Shown here in pieces: positions 1 to 7,595 of a stretch of DNA of 16,860 nt. Below the pieces are notes generated by a model, which saw nothing but the letters and a program-made list of their open reading frames with translations, was not told the DNA's origin and did not search any database. The position numbers and the translations under genes are program-made. Position 1 is the first letter of the stretch; each line of letters opens with the position of its first letter. Origin of the DNA: Schlegelella_A sp035995885 (GTDB lineage Bacteria > Pseudomonadota > Gammaproteobacteria > Burkholderiales > Burkholderiaceae_C); the NCBI GenBank assembly GCA_035995885.1, contig DASYKC010000115.1:1-16860 (forward strand), read 5' to 3'.

Positions 1-1
1 C

Positions 2-814
2 GTCGCCGGTGGCGAGATCCTGTTCCGGACGCGCGCCGGGCCGGTCGTCGATCTCGCGCGGATGCCGGCGCGGGCGCTGCGCCGGCTGCGCGGCCGCGAC
101 ATCGCGATGATCTTCCAGGAGCCGATGACCAGCCTCAACCCGGTGTTCAGCATCGGCGACCAGATCGCCGAGGCCGCGCTCCTGCACTTGGGCGCGACGC
201 ACGCCGAGGCGCGACGGCGCGCGCTCGAGATGCTCGAGCTCGTCGAGATCCCGGGCGCGAAGCAGCGCCTGGGCGACTATCCGCATCAGCTCTCGGGGGG
301 CATGCGGCAGCGCGTGATGATCGCGATCGCCCTCGCGTGCAACCCGCTGCTGCTGATCGCCGACGAGCCGACGACCGCCCTCGACGTCACCATCCAGGCG
401 CAGATCCTGGCCCTCGTCGACAAGCTGCGGCGCGACATCGGCATGGCAGTCCTCTTCATCACCCACAACCTCGGCGTCGTCGCCGAGATCGCCGATCGGG
501 TCGTCGTCATGTACGCGGGCAGGGTGGTCGAGGAGGGCGCCGTACGAGCGCTCTTCACGGCACCTCGCCATCCGTACACGCGCGGCCTGCTCGCGTGCCT
601 GCCGCGCCGTGCCCTCGACAGCACGGCGCCCGCGCCGAAGCGACGCCTGAACGCGATCGCCGGCCAGGTGGCGAGCCCGCTCGACCCGCTGCCCGGCTGC
701 GCCTTCGCGCCCCGCTGCGCGCTGGCCGTGCCGGAATGCTCGGCGGCGATGCCGCCGCTCGCCGACATCGCCGCGGGTCGGCGCTCGCGCTGCCTGCGCT
801 GGAGCGCGCTTTGA
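2..814 (+). CDS. Dipeptide/oligopeptide ABC transporter ATPase, DppD/OppD-like (5' end outside window)
   Basis: One of two nucleotide-binding subunits that power a Dpp/Opp-type importer at the inner membrane. The frame is open from base 2, so the N-terminus with Walker A lies upstream; about 270 residues are visible. Seen: Q-loop IFQEPMTSLNP, signature LSGGMRQR, Walker B LLIADEP with TTALD, and switch histidine in FITHNLG. The C-terminal oligopeptide-family extension is present (RHPYTRGLL), with four cysteines in GCAFAPRC...PEC...RCLRW. This cysteine set is usual in the family and has been linked to an iron-sulfur cluster in a mycobacterial Dpp ATPase. The stop overlaps the possible TTG start of the next ATPase, as expected for paired DppD/DppF genes. 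The permeases and binding protein presumably lie upstream. The substrate cannot be read from this subunit; the enzymes downstream suggest D-amino-acid-containing compounds. Confidence 0.93.
   Translation, partial: VAGGEILFRTRAGPVVDLARMPARALRRLRGRDIAMIFQEPMTSLNPVFSIGDQIAEAALLHLGATHAEARRRALEMLELVEIPGAKQRLGDYPHQLSGGMRQRVMIAIALACNPLLLIADEPTTALDVTIQAQILALVDKLRRDIGMAVLFITHNLGVVAEIADRVVVMYAGRVVEEGAVRALFTAPRHPYTRGLLACLPRRALDSTAPAPKRRLNAIAGQVASPLDPLPGCAFAPRCALAVPECSAAMPPLADIAAGRRSRCLRWSAL
801..804 (+). promoter_or_regulatory. Shine-Dalgarno GGAG that bears on the start of the second ATPase
   Basis: GGAG at 801-804 sits 6 nt before an in-frame TTG at 811, which overlaps the TGA stop (812-814) of the previous gene as TTGA. 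The first ATG (820) is 15 nt away, too far for optimal use of this site. A TTG start with translational coupling is therefore a real alternative to the ATG chosen here. The difference is three residues. Confidence 0.45.
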
Positions 815-819
815 GCGAC

Positions 820-1797
820 ATGTCGAGCGAGCCGATGCTGCGCGTTTACGGCCTGAAGAAGTACTTCGGCCGGCACGATCGTCCGGTCCGCGCCGTCGAC
901 GACGTCAGCTTCGACATCGCGCCGGGGGAAGTGCTCGGCCTGGTCGGCGAATCGGGGTCGGGCAAGAGCACGATCGGCCGCGCGTTGCTGAAGCTAATCG
1001 AGCCGAGCGCGGGCTCGATCCGCTTCGAAGGCGTCGATCTCGTGCCCTTGTCGGCGCGGGCGATGCGGCCCTATCGGCGCCGCCTGCAGATCATCTTCCA
1101 GGATCCTTACGCGAGCCTGAACCCGCGCCGGCGTGTCGGCGCCACGCTTGCCGAGGCGCTTGCCACGCACGGCCTGCATCCGGGCCCGGCGCGCGCGGCA
1201 AGGATCGCCGAGCTGCTCGGGCTGGTGGGGCTCGCGCCTGAGCACGCGCGACGCTATCCGCATGAGTTCTCGGGCGGGCAGCGTCAGCGCATCGGCATCG
1301 CCCGGGCGCTCGCGGTCGAGCCGCGCTTCATCGTCGCCGACGAGCCGGTGTCGGCGCTCGACGTCTCGATCCAGGCGCAGGTGATCAACCTGCTCTCGGA
1401 CCTGCGCGAGCGCTTCGGTCTGACGATGCTCTTCATCTCGCACGATCTCGATGTCGTCGAGTACCTGTGCGATCGCATCGTCGTGCTCTACCTCGGCAAG
1501 ATCATGGAAGTCGCGCCCGCCGGCGAGCTGTACCGGGCGCCGCAGCATCCCTACACCGAGGCGCTGCTCGAGGCGTCGCCGCGGCCCGATCCCGAGGCGC
1601 GACGCGCGCGCCGGCTGCTGCAGGGCGACATCCCGAGCCCGGTCGATCCGCCGTCGGGCTGCGTCTTTCGCACGCGCTGCCCGTATGCCTACGACGCCTG
1701 CGCCGCGACCGTGCCGCCGCTGCGCGAAGTGGCGCCGGGCCGCTTCAAGGCCTGCCTGCGCGACGATATCTTCCCCCTCGGCGGAGCGACACCATGA
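820..1797 (+). CDS. Dipeptide/oligopeptide ABC transporter ATPase, DppF/OppF-like
   Basis: Second nucleotide-binding subunit, partner of the preceding ATPase in a heterodimer that energises peptide-type import. It has 325 residues from ATG 820, normal for DppF. Motifs in order: Walker A GESGSGKST (43-51), Q-loop IIFQDPYASLNP (91-102), signature FSGGQRQ (150-156), Walker B IVADEP (171-176), switch histidine in FISHDL. The C-terminal family region follows, with QHPYTEALL and a cysteine cluster (GCVFRTRC...DAC...ACL). ATG 820 is preferred by codon; TTG 811 has the better-placed ribosome site. The stop overlaps the next start as ATGA (1794-1797), which couples the transporter directly to the D-amino-acid deaminase and is the best hint to its cargo. 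The family is certain; the substrate is inferred. Confidence 0.95.
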   Translation: MSSEPMLRVYGLKKYFGRHDRPVRAVDDVSFDIAPGEVLGLVGESGSGKSTIGRALLKLIEPSAGSIRFEGVDLVPLSARAMRPYRRRLQIIFQDPYASLNPRRRVGATLAEALATHGLHPGPARAARIAELLGLVGLAPEHARRYPHEFSGGQRQRIGIARALAVEPRFIVADEPVSALDVSIQAQVINLLSDLRERFGLTMLFISHDLDVVEYLCDRIVVLYLGKIMEVAPAGELYRAPQHPYTEALLEASPRPDPEARRARRLLQGDIPSPVDPPSGCVFRTRCPYAYDACAATVPPLREVAPGRFKACLRDDIFPLGGATP

Positions 1798-3101
1798 ACG
1801 CCATCGACCTGACCCCGATCCTTGCCGAGATCGTCGACGCGACGACCAAAGGCTATCCGCTGTCGGCCGCGCCGCTGCCGCTTTCTGCCATCGGCGCGCA
1901 GGGCTGGAGCCTGCTCGGCGGCGACCTGCCGATGCCGCTGGCCGTGATTCGCGATTCGGCGCTGGCGCACAACCACGCCTGGATGCGCGATTTCACCGCC
2001 GCCACCGGCGTCCTGCTGGCGCCGCACGGCAAGACGACGATGGCGCCGCAGATCTTCGCCCAGCAGCTCGCCGCCGGCGCCTGGGGGATGACGGTGGCCA
2101 ACGTGCAGCAGCTCGGCATCTGCGCGCGCTTCGGCGTGCGCCGCGTCCTCATGGCGAACCAGTTGCTCGGCGCGCTCGAGGTGCGCACCGTGATCGGCCT
2201 GCTGCGCCAGCACCCGGATCTCGAGTTCCACTTCCTGGTCGACTCGCTGGCGCAGCTCGCGGCGATCGAAGCCGCGGCCGCGACCGATCCACCGCCGCGC
2301 CGGCTCACCGCCCTGATCGAGCTGGGCGTGGCGGGCGGGCGTACCGGCGCGCGCACGCACGACGCGGCACTGGCCTTGGCGCGCGCGATCGGCGCGAGCC
2401 GTTCGGTCGCGCTCTCGGGTCTCGAGTGCTACGAAGGGCTGCAGATCAGCGGCGACGCTGCGCAGGACGCGCTCACCGTCGGCGCACTGATGCGTCGCGT
2501 GAAAGAGCTGGCAATCGCGTGCGATCGCGACGGTCTCTTCGCCGGCCGCTCCGTCATCCTGACCGCCGGCGGCTCGGCCGCCTTCGACATCGTCGCGCGC
2601 GAGCTGCCGATGCGTCTGTCCCGGCCGGTCCTGACCTTGCTGCGCAGCGGCTGCTACGTCACCCACGATTCCGGCAACTACGAGCGCCTGCTCGCGAACG
2701 TCAAGGCGCGCAGCGGCGGCGAGTGGCTGACGCGTTCGGGTCTGCAGCCCGCGCTCGAAGTGTGGTCACGGGTGCAGTCGTGCCCCGAGCCGGCGCTGGC
2801 GATCCTGACCCTGGGCAAGCGCGACGCCTCGTACGACATCGAGATGCCGATTGCCCTCAAGCGCTTTCGCCCGGGGGCAGGGGCGGCGCCGCAACCGGTG
2901 CCTGCCGGCTGGACGATCACGGCCATGAACGACCAGCACGCCTACCTGCGCTGCGGCGCCGACGAAGCCGATCCGCCGCAGGTGGGCGACCTGATCGGCT
3001 GCGGCATCTCGCATCCGTGCACGACCTTCGACAAGTGGCGCGTCCTGTTCACGGTCGACGATGCCTATCGCGTCACCGGTGCGATCCGCACCTACTTCTG
3101 A
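1794..3101 (+). CDS. D-serine dehydratase-like (DSD1 family) PLP-dependent amino-acid deaminase
   Basis: Predicted cytoplasmic fold-type III PLP enzyme of 435 residues (alanine-racemase N-domain plus a D-serine dehydratase-like C-domain). In this family D-amino acids, classically D-serine and relatives, are deaminated to 2-oxo acids and ammonia; D-threonine aldolases are close cousins. The predicted PLP lysine is K80 in APHGKTT. The C-terminal GISHPCTTFDKW (H407, C409) matches the His-x-Cys zinc site known from eukaryotic D-serine dehydratase, which favours deamination over racemisation. The ATG is preceded by GGAG with 7 nt spacing and overlaps the upstream stop as ATGA. It lies between the transporter ATPases and the RpiR/deacylase pair, consistent with acting on D-amino acids released by the deacylase. 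Exact substrate is uncertain; a D-threonine or 3-hydroxy-aspartate type activity cannot be excluded. Confidence 0.88.
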   Translation: MNAIDLTPILAEIVDATTKGYPLSAAPLPLSAIGAQGWSLLGGDLPMPLAVIRDSALAHNHAWMRDFTAATGVLLAPHGKTTMAPQIFAQQLAAGAWGMTVANVQQLGICARFGVRRVLMANQLLGALEVRTVIGLLRQHPDLEFHFLVDSLAQLAAIEAAAATDPPPRRLTALIELGVAGGRTGARTHDAALALARAIGASRSVALSGLECYEGLQISGDAAQDALTVGALMRRVKELAIACDRDGLFAGRSVILTAGGSAAFDIVARELPMRLSRPVLTLLRSGCYVTHDSGNYERLLANVKARSGGEWLTRSGLQPALEVWSRVQSCPEPALAILTLGKRDASYDIEMPIALKRFRPGAGAAPQPVPAGWTITAMNDQHAYLRCGADEADPPQVGDLIGCGISHPCTTFDKWRVLFTVDDAYRVTGAIRTYF

Positions 3102-3123
3102 TCGTCGCCGAGCCTGCAGCATC

Positions 3124-4032
3124 ATGCGTTCTCCTCGCTCCGTTGCCCGCCCGCCGGTGAGCGACCTGCTGGTCGCCATGCGCGAAAGCTCGGCGTCGCT
3201 CTCGCAGGCGCAGCGCCAGGTCGCCGCGGCCATGCTCGACGACCCGGAGTTCGCGCTGCGCGCCAACGTCGATGCGCTGGCCGAGCGCGCCGGCGTGAGC
3301 CCGCCGACGATCACCCGCTTTTGCCGCGCCCTCGGCTATTCGGGCCTGCGCGAGTTCAAGCTGCGCCTGGCCCAGACGCTGGCGGTCGGCAAGTCGACGC
3401 TGCACCGCGCGGTCAGGAGCGGCGACGACATGCAGGCGGTCACGCACAAGGTCCTGCAGGACGCGGTCAGCGCGCTGTCCAACCTCGAGCGCCACGTCGT
3501 TCCCGAGGACCTCGAGCGCGCCGCGACGCGCATCGCCGGGGCGCGCCGCGTCGACTGCTACGGCGTCGGCAACGTCTCGATGTTCATGGCCAGCGACGCG
3601 CAGGCGCGCTTCGCCCGCCTCGGCATGAGCTGCGGCGCCTACTTCGACGCCCATCTGCAGCTCATCTCGGCGGCGACGATGACCCGGCGCGACGTCGTCC
3701 TCGCGATCTCGTACGTCGGCCGGATGCGGAGCCTGCTGCAGGCGGTCGCGGTCGCGCGCGAGCAGGGTGCGATGGTCGTCGCGATCACCCAGCCGCGAAC
3801 GCCGCTCGCGACCATGGCCGACGTGGTGCTGCCGGTCGTCGTTCCGGTCGACCGCGCCATGCGCGTCGGCACCGAAGCCTATCTGGCGCAGCTGACCTAT
3901 CTCGAGATCCTGATGGTGGGCGTCGGCCTGCGCCGCGGGCCGGCCGCCTTCAGGAAGCTCAAGCGCGTGCGCCAGGTCCTGAAGGAACGCGGCTCCGAGA
4001 GCGAGCCGCATCCGGTCATGCCCTCGGCGTGA
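3124..4032 (+). CDS. RpiR/MurR-family transcriptional regulator (HTH plus SIS domain)
   Basis: Predicted local regulator, 302 residues from ATG 3124. The N-terminal HTH_6 domain (about 13-90) has the typical helix-turn-helix region ANVDALAERAGVSPPTITRF followed by CRALGYSGLREFKLRL. A SIS domain follows (about 130-270), including RRVDCYGVGNV and VLAISYVGRM. SIS domains usually bind phosphosugars, but RpiR members also occur with D-amino-acid genes, so the effector is open. The start at 3124 avoids overlap with the deaminase stop (22 nt gap); a longer reading from 3061 would overlap it, and ATG 3178 is a shorter alternative. No good Shine-Dalgarno precedes 3124. Being inside the transcription unit rather than divergent suggests autoregulation with the operon. 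The C-terminus, after KLKRVRQVLKERG, is a short polar tail. Confidence 0.9.
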   Translation: MRSPRSVARPPVSDLLVAMRESSASLSQAQRQVAAAMLDDPEFALRANVDALAERAGVSPPTITRFCRALGYSGLREFKLRLAQTLAVGKSTLHRAVRSGDDMQAVTHKVLQDAVSALSNLERHVVPEDLERAATRIAGARRVDCYGVGNVSMFMASDAQARFARLGMSCGAYFDAHLQLISAATMTRRDVVLAISYVGRMRSLLQAVAVAREQGAMVVAITQPRTPLATMADVVLPVVVPVDRAMRVGTEAYLAQLTYLEILMVGVGLRRGPAAFRKLKRVRQVLKERGSESEPHPVMPSA

Positions 4033-4054
4033 CGACTGCGACAAGGAGATTGCG

Positions 4055-5533
4055 ATGCCCTCCGGAACCGGCGCGGATTCACCCGCCTTGCTGCTGCGCG
4101 GCGGCACCGTCATCGACGGCAGCGGCGCGCCGCGCTTCGGCGCCGACGTGCGCATCGAGGGCGATCGCATCGTCGCCGTCGGCGCGAACCTCGTGCAGGA
4201 AGGCGCCGTCGTCGTCGACGCCGGCGGCAGGATCGTCGCGCCGGGATTCATCGACGTCCATACCCACGACGATCAGATCGTCCTCTCGGCGCCGCACATG
4301 CTGCCGAAGATCAGCCAGGGCGTCACCACCGTCGTCGTCGGCAACTGCGGCATCAGCCTGGCACCGCTGATCCACGCCAACGTGCCGCCACCGTTGAACC
4401 TCCTGGGCGGAGCGGACAAATACGTTTATCCGACGATGGCCGCCTACGTCGCGGCCGTCGACGAGGCGCGGCCGGCGGTCAACGTCGCCGCGCTGGTCGG
4501 CCACTCGACCTTGCGGGTCGCGACCATGGACGATCCGTATCGCCCCGCGACTCCGGCCGAGCAGGCGCGGATGGGCGAGCTGCTGCGCGAAGGGCTCGCG
4601 GCGGGGGCGGCCGGGCTGAGCTCGGGCGTCTTCTATGCCACCGGCGCGGCCGCCGACATCGACGAGCTGGCGCTGCTCGCGGGGATCACCGGCGCCGCCG
4701 GCGGTGTCTACACCACGCACATTCGCCAGGAAATGGACAAGGTCCTGGATTCGCTCGACGAGGCCTTCGCCACCGCCCGGCGCGGCGACGTGCCGCTGGT
4801 CATCTCGCACCACAAATGCGCCGGGCCGAGCAACTGGGGTCGCACTGTGCAGACGCTGGCCCACATCGATGCCGCGCGCCGCGACCAGGACATCGGCCTC
4901 GACTGCTACCCGTACATCGCCGGCTCGACGGTGCTGCGCAGCGAAATGGTCGACGGCATCATCGACATCCTCATCACCTGGTCGACGCCGCATCCGGAAA
5001 TGGCGGCGCGCACGCTCGCCAGCATCGCCCACCAATGGGGCTGCAGCCAGCTCGAGGCATGCGAGCGTCTGCAGCCCGGCGGCGCCTGCTACTTCCAGAT
5101 GCGCGAGGACGATGTCCAGCGCGTCCTTAGCTATCCGGCGACCATGATCGGCTCCGACGGTCTGCCGCACGACCAGCACCCGCATCCGCGTCTGTGGGGA
5201 ACCTTTCCGCGCGTCCTCGGCCACTACAGCCGCGACCTCGGCCTGTTCCCGCTAGAGGTCGCGGTGCACAAGATGACGGGCTTGTCGGCGCGCCAGTTCC
5301 GCCTCGTCGACCGCGGCGAGATCCGCGCCGGCGCCTACGCCGACGTCGTCGTCTTCGACGCAGCGACGATCGGCGATACCGCCACGTTCGAGCTGCCGAA
5401 GGCGCGGGCCGTGGGCATCGATTGCGTGCTGGTGAACGGCCAGGTCGCCTACCGCCGCGGCGACGACGGACCGGGAAGACACGGGCGGTTCCTGACACGG
5501 GAGCCGATGCCGGGAACGAAGTCGACGCCGTGA
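4055..5533 (+). CDS. N-acyl-D-amino-acid deacylase (D-aminoacylase family)
   Basis: Predicted zinc hydrolase of the amidohydrolase superfamily, removing the acyl group from N-acyl-D-amino acids to give the free D-amino acid and a carboxylate. It has 492 residues, close to the usual 480-500. An N-terminal beta-sandwich strand precedes PGFIDVHTHDD. Metal and catalytic candidates: H69 and H71 (HTH), C98 (GNCG), H222 (TTHIR), H252 (SHHK) and D368 (GSDG). These follow the order and almost the spacing of the ligands described for the Alcaligenes D-aminoacylase, shifted by two residues. AAGGAG at 4043-4048 lies 6 nt before the ATG, the strongest ribosome site in this operon. The gap to the regulator is 22 nt. 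It has no signal peptide, so it should act in the cytoplasm after import. Its product is a plausible substrate for the DSD1-like enzyme two genes upstream. Acyl and side-chain preference are unknown. Confidence 0.93.
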   Translation: MPSGTGADSPALLLRGGTVIDGSGAPRFGADVRIEGDRIVAVGANLVQEGAVVVDAGGRIVAPGFIDVHTHDDQIVLSAPHMLPKISQGVTTVVVGNCGISLAPLIHANVPPPLNLLGGADKYVYPTMAAYVAAVDEARPAVNVAALVGHSTLRVATMDDPYRPATPAEQARMGELLREGLAAGAAGLSSGVFYATGAAADIDELALLAGITGAAGGVYTTHIRQEMDKVLDSLDEAFATARRGDVPLVISHHKCAGPSNWGRTVQTLAHIDAARRDQDIGLDCYPYIAGSTVLRSEMVDGIIDILITWSTPHPEMAARTLASIAHQWGCSQLEACERLQPGGACYFQMREDDVQRVLSYPATMIGSDGLPHDQHPHPRLWGTFPRVLGHYSRDLGLFPLEVAVHKMTGLSARQFRLVDRGEIRAGAYADVVVFDAATIGDTATFELPKARAVGIDCVLVNGQVAYRRGDDGPGRHGRFLTREPMPGTKSTP

Positions 5534-5536
5534 TCC

Positions 5537-5635
5537 TGTCGCGACACCGTCTGCGGGGTCCGGTCGTGCAATCGATCGATGCCGGTGGCCTGGCTGAAAG
5601 AACGCGCAGCACACCGAGAACGCGCGGCACACCGG
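5537..5635. repeat. Leader with two palindromes and an 18-bp tandem repeat
   Basis: In the 125-nt gap before the oxygenase gene there are two perfect 10-bp palindromes, TGTCGCGACA at 5537-5546 and ATCGATCGAT at 5571-5580. A two-copy tandem repeat follows: GAACGCGCAGCACACCGA (5600-5617) and GAACGCGCGGCACACCGG (5618-5635), 16 of 18 bases identical. The second copy ends 23 nt before the oxygenase ATG. A repeated binding site for a regulator is one reading. Chance replication slippage in GC-rich DNA is the alternative. Confidence 0.6.
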
Positions 5636-5658
5636 CGATCTACCATCCGCGCTGACCC

Positions 5659-6684
5659 ATGGACCATCTGCCCCTGATCGATCTGCGCGCCGCGTCCGAC
5701 GAGGTCGCCCAAGCCATCGGCGAAGCCTGCCGCGCGCACGGCTTTTTCTATGTCGTCGGCCACGGCATCGACGAGTCGCTCGGCCAGCGCCTCGAAGACC
5801 TGAGCCACCGCTTCTTCGCGCTTCCCGAAGCGACCAAGGCGCAGTACGCGATGCCGCTCGGCGGCGCCGCCTGGCGCGGCTGGTTTCCCCTCGGCGGCGA
5901 ACTGACCTCGGGACGGCCCGACTGGAAGGAAGGCCTCTATCTCGGCACCGAGCTGGGCGAGGAGCACCCGCGCGTCGCGGCTGGCGTGCCGCTGCACGGC
6001 AAGAACCTCATCCCCGGCGACGACGTGCTGCCGGGGCTGCGCCAGACCATCCTCGAATGGATGAGCGAGGTCACCGCGCTCGGGCATCGCGTCATGCAAG
6101 GCATCGCTCGTTCGCTCGATCTGCCGGCCGACTATTTCGCGAGCCGATACACCGCCGACCCGCTCACCCTCTTTCGCATCTTCAACTACCCGAGCCGGCC
6201 GATCCCGGAAGGGCTCGATGTCCGCCACGGCGTCGGCGAGCACACCGACTATGGCCTTCTCACGCTGCTTCGGCAGGATGCCGTCGGTGGTCTGCAGGTG
6301 CATGCGAAGCAGGGCTGGATCGAGGCGCCGCCCGTGCCGAAATCCTTCGTCTGCAACATCGGCGACATGCTCGACCGAATGACCGGTGGCCTGTACCGAA
6401 GTACGCCGCATCGCGTCCGCCTCAACACCAGCGGCCGGGATCGGCTCTCCTTCCCGCTCTTCTTCGACCCCGACTTCGACGCCCGCATCATGCCGATCCG
6501 CAGCGCCGCCACCGACGACCACGCCACGCGCTGGGACGGCGCGAGCGTGCACGCCTTCGAAGGCAGCTACGGTGACTACCTTCTCGCCAAGATCGGCAAG
6601 GTGTTCCCCGACCTGCGGCGCGCGCTGCAGCAAGGGGCCACGACCAGCGGCAGAGCCGGCGCGACTGTCGACCCGTCGCCGTGA
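5659..6684 (+). CDS. 2-oxoglutarate/Fe(II)-dependent oxygenase, isopenicillin-N-synthase-like family
   Basis: Predicted cytoplasmic non-haem iron oxygenase of 341 residues, usual for the family. The N-terminal DIOX_N part (LPLIDL..., then GFFYVVGHGI at about 28-37) is followed by the jelly-roll catalytic domain. Iron ligands are H195 and D197 (GEHTDYGLLTLL) and H251 (STPHRV). The 2-oxoglutarate carboxylate contact is R262-x-S264 (RLSFPLFF). Family members hydroxylate, desaturate or ring-close small molecules; the substrate here cannot be named. A TGA lies in frame at 5653-5655, so ATG 5659 is the earliest ATG start. No convincing Shine-Dalgarno precedes it, unlike most genes here. It follows the D-aminoacylase by 125 nt on the same strand and may be the last gene of that operon or have its own promoter. 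It converges with the dienelactone-hydrolase-like gene. Confidence 0.92.
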   Translation: MDHLPLIDLRAASDEVAQAIGEACRAHGFFYVVGHGIDESLGQRLEDLSHRFFALPEATKAQYAMPLGGAAWRGWFPLGGELTSGRPDWKEGLYLGTELGEEHPRVAAGVPLHGKNLIPGDDVLPGLRQTILEWMSEVTALGHRVMQGIARSLDLPADYFASRYTADPLTLFRIFNYPSRPIPEGLDVRHGVGEHTDYGLLTLLRQDAVGGLQVHAKQGWIEAPPVPKSFVCNIGDMLDRMTGGLYRSTPHRVRLNTSGRDRLSFPLFFDPDFDARIMPIRSAATDDHATRWDGASVHAFEGSYGDYLLAKIGKVFPDLRRALQQGATTSGRAGATVDPSP

Positions 6685-6757
6685 TCTCGGCGGATCGGGG
6701 CGACGATCTGTTCTTCAGCACTGGCCCCGGGGCGATCGAACGATCCGGCCGGCAGGT

Positions 6758-7444
6758 CTACTCGAGGTGCTTGGCGAAGTGGTACAGCGAGCGTTCGAGC
6801 GCGGTGGCCGCCGCGCCGGCGTTGTAGGAGCCGCGCTGATCGCAGTTGAAGCCGTGATTGGCCGCGTAGAGATGAACTTCGACTTCAGGATGCGCCTGCT
6901 CGAAAGCCGTCACGCTCTCGACCGAGATATGCGCGTCCTGGTCGCCGAAATGCGCCATCGTCGGAACCGCGGGCTTGCGCGACGGCTCGCTCCCGACCGT
7001 CATGCCGCCGCCGTAGTAAGCCACCGCCGCCGACAGGCCGCGTACTTTCTCGGCCGCACGCCAGACCAGCAGGCCGCCCCAGCAGTAGCCGACGATGCCG
7101 ACTTTGCCGGCTCTCGCGGCGTAGTCGACCGCCGCCTGGATGTCCTGCAGCACCCCCGGCGCCGGCAGCGCCTCGACGGCAGCCTTCAGGCGCGAGCCCT
7201 GGGCCATGTCGTCCGGTGTGTAGCCGAGCTGGATGTCGCGCTCGACGCGGTCGAACGTCGACGGCGCGATGGCGAGGTAGCCGGCCGCCGCATAGCCGTC
7301 GGCGACACCGCGGATGTGCGAATTGACGCCGAAGATCTCCTGCAGCACGACGATTGCGCCCTTCGGCGCTCTGGACGGCTCGGAGACATAAGCGGATGAC
7401 TTGAAGCCATCGGCAGCGGTGAGCGTGACGGCGGAAGAGGGCAT
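6758..7444 (-). CDS. Dienelactone hydrolase family protein
   Basis: Predicted alpha/beta-hydrolase of 228 residues, the normal length for carboxymethylenebutenolidase-like enzymes. In the ortho-cleavage pathway these open dienelactone to maleylacetate, but many family members act on other esters or lactones. The family triad is complete: nucleophile C121 in VGYCWGG, D170 in FGDQDAHI, H197 in ANHGFN. The usual accessory glutamate E36 is present in LQEIFG. There is no signal peptide, so it is probably cytoplasmic. ATG 7444 is chosen because CAGGAG lies just upstream with about 9 nt spacing; the frame could be extended only from a TTG at 7477. The gene is divergent from the molybdenum hydroxylase pair and convergent with the oxygenase. 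No chlorocatechol or muconate genes are nearby, so a specific dienelactone role is not supported. Confidence 0.92.
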   Translation of the reverse strand: MPSSAVTLTAADGFKSSAYVSEPSRAPKGAIVVLQEIFGVNSHIRGVADGYAAAGYLAIAPSTFDRVERDIQLGYTPDDMAQGSRLKAAVEALPAPGVLQDIQAAVDYAARAGKVGIVGYCWGGLLVWRAAEKVRGLSAAVAYYGGGMTVGSEPSRKPAVPTMAHFGDQDAHISVESVTAFEQAHPEVEVHLYAANHGFNCDQRGSYNAGAAATALERSLYHFAKHLE

Positions 7445-7453
7445 AGCGCGAAA

Positions 7454-7459
7454 CTCCTG
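7454..7459 (-). promoter_or_regulatory. Shine-Dalgarno that fixes the dienelactone-hydrolase-like start
   Basis: On the - strand the bases read CAGGAG, with GGAG ending 9 nt before ATG 7444. This places translation at MPSSAV rather than at the TTG eleven codons upstream. Confidence 0.6.
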
Positions 7460-7595
7460 TGGGTAGAGCAGCGGCAAGGCCCGTCGCTGCGTGAGTCCGA
7501 CTTATACACACGACCGAGATCACCGGCTTCGTGCAAGGGCAGCGTCGCGCCGTACGGTGGACGAGCCGCCGGCGCAGCGTCCAATTGCACCGCAC

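Noticed and set aside
3073..5224. Long - strand open frames opposite the regulator and the D-aminoacylase
   Set aside because: Same mirror composition; the + strand genes carry clear HTH, SIS and metal-site motifs.
6685..6757. GC-rich self-complementary bases (CGGGGC...GCCCCG, GCCCCGGGGC) between the converging oxygenase and hydrolase genes as a terminator
   Set aside because: Several competing folds, large loop and no T tract; it may stop transcription but no single structure can be supported.
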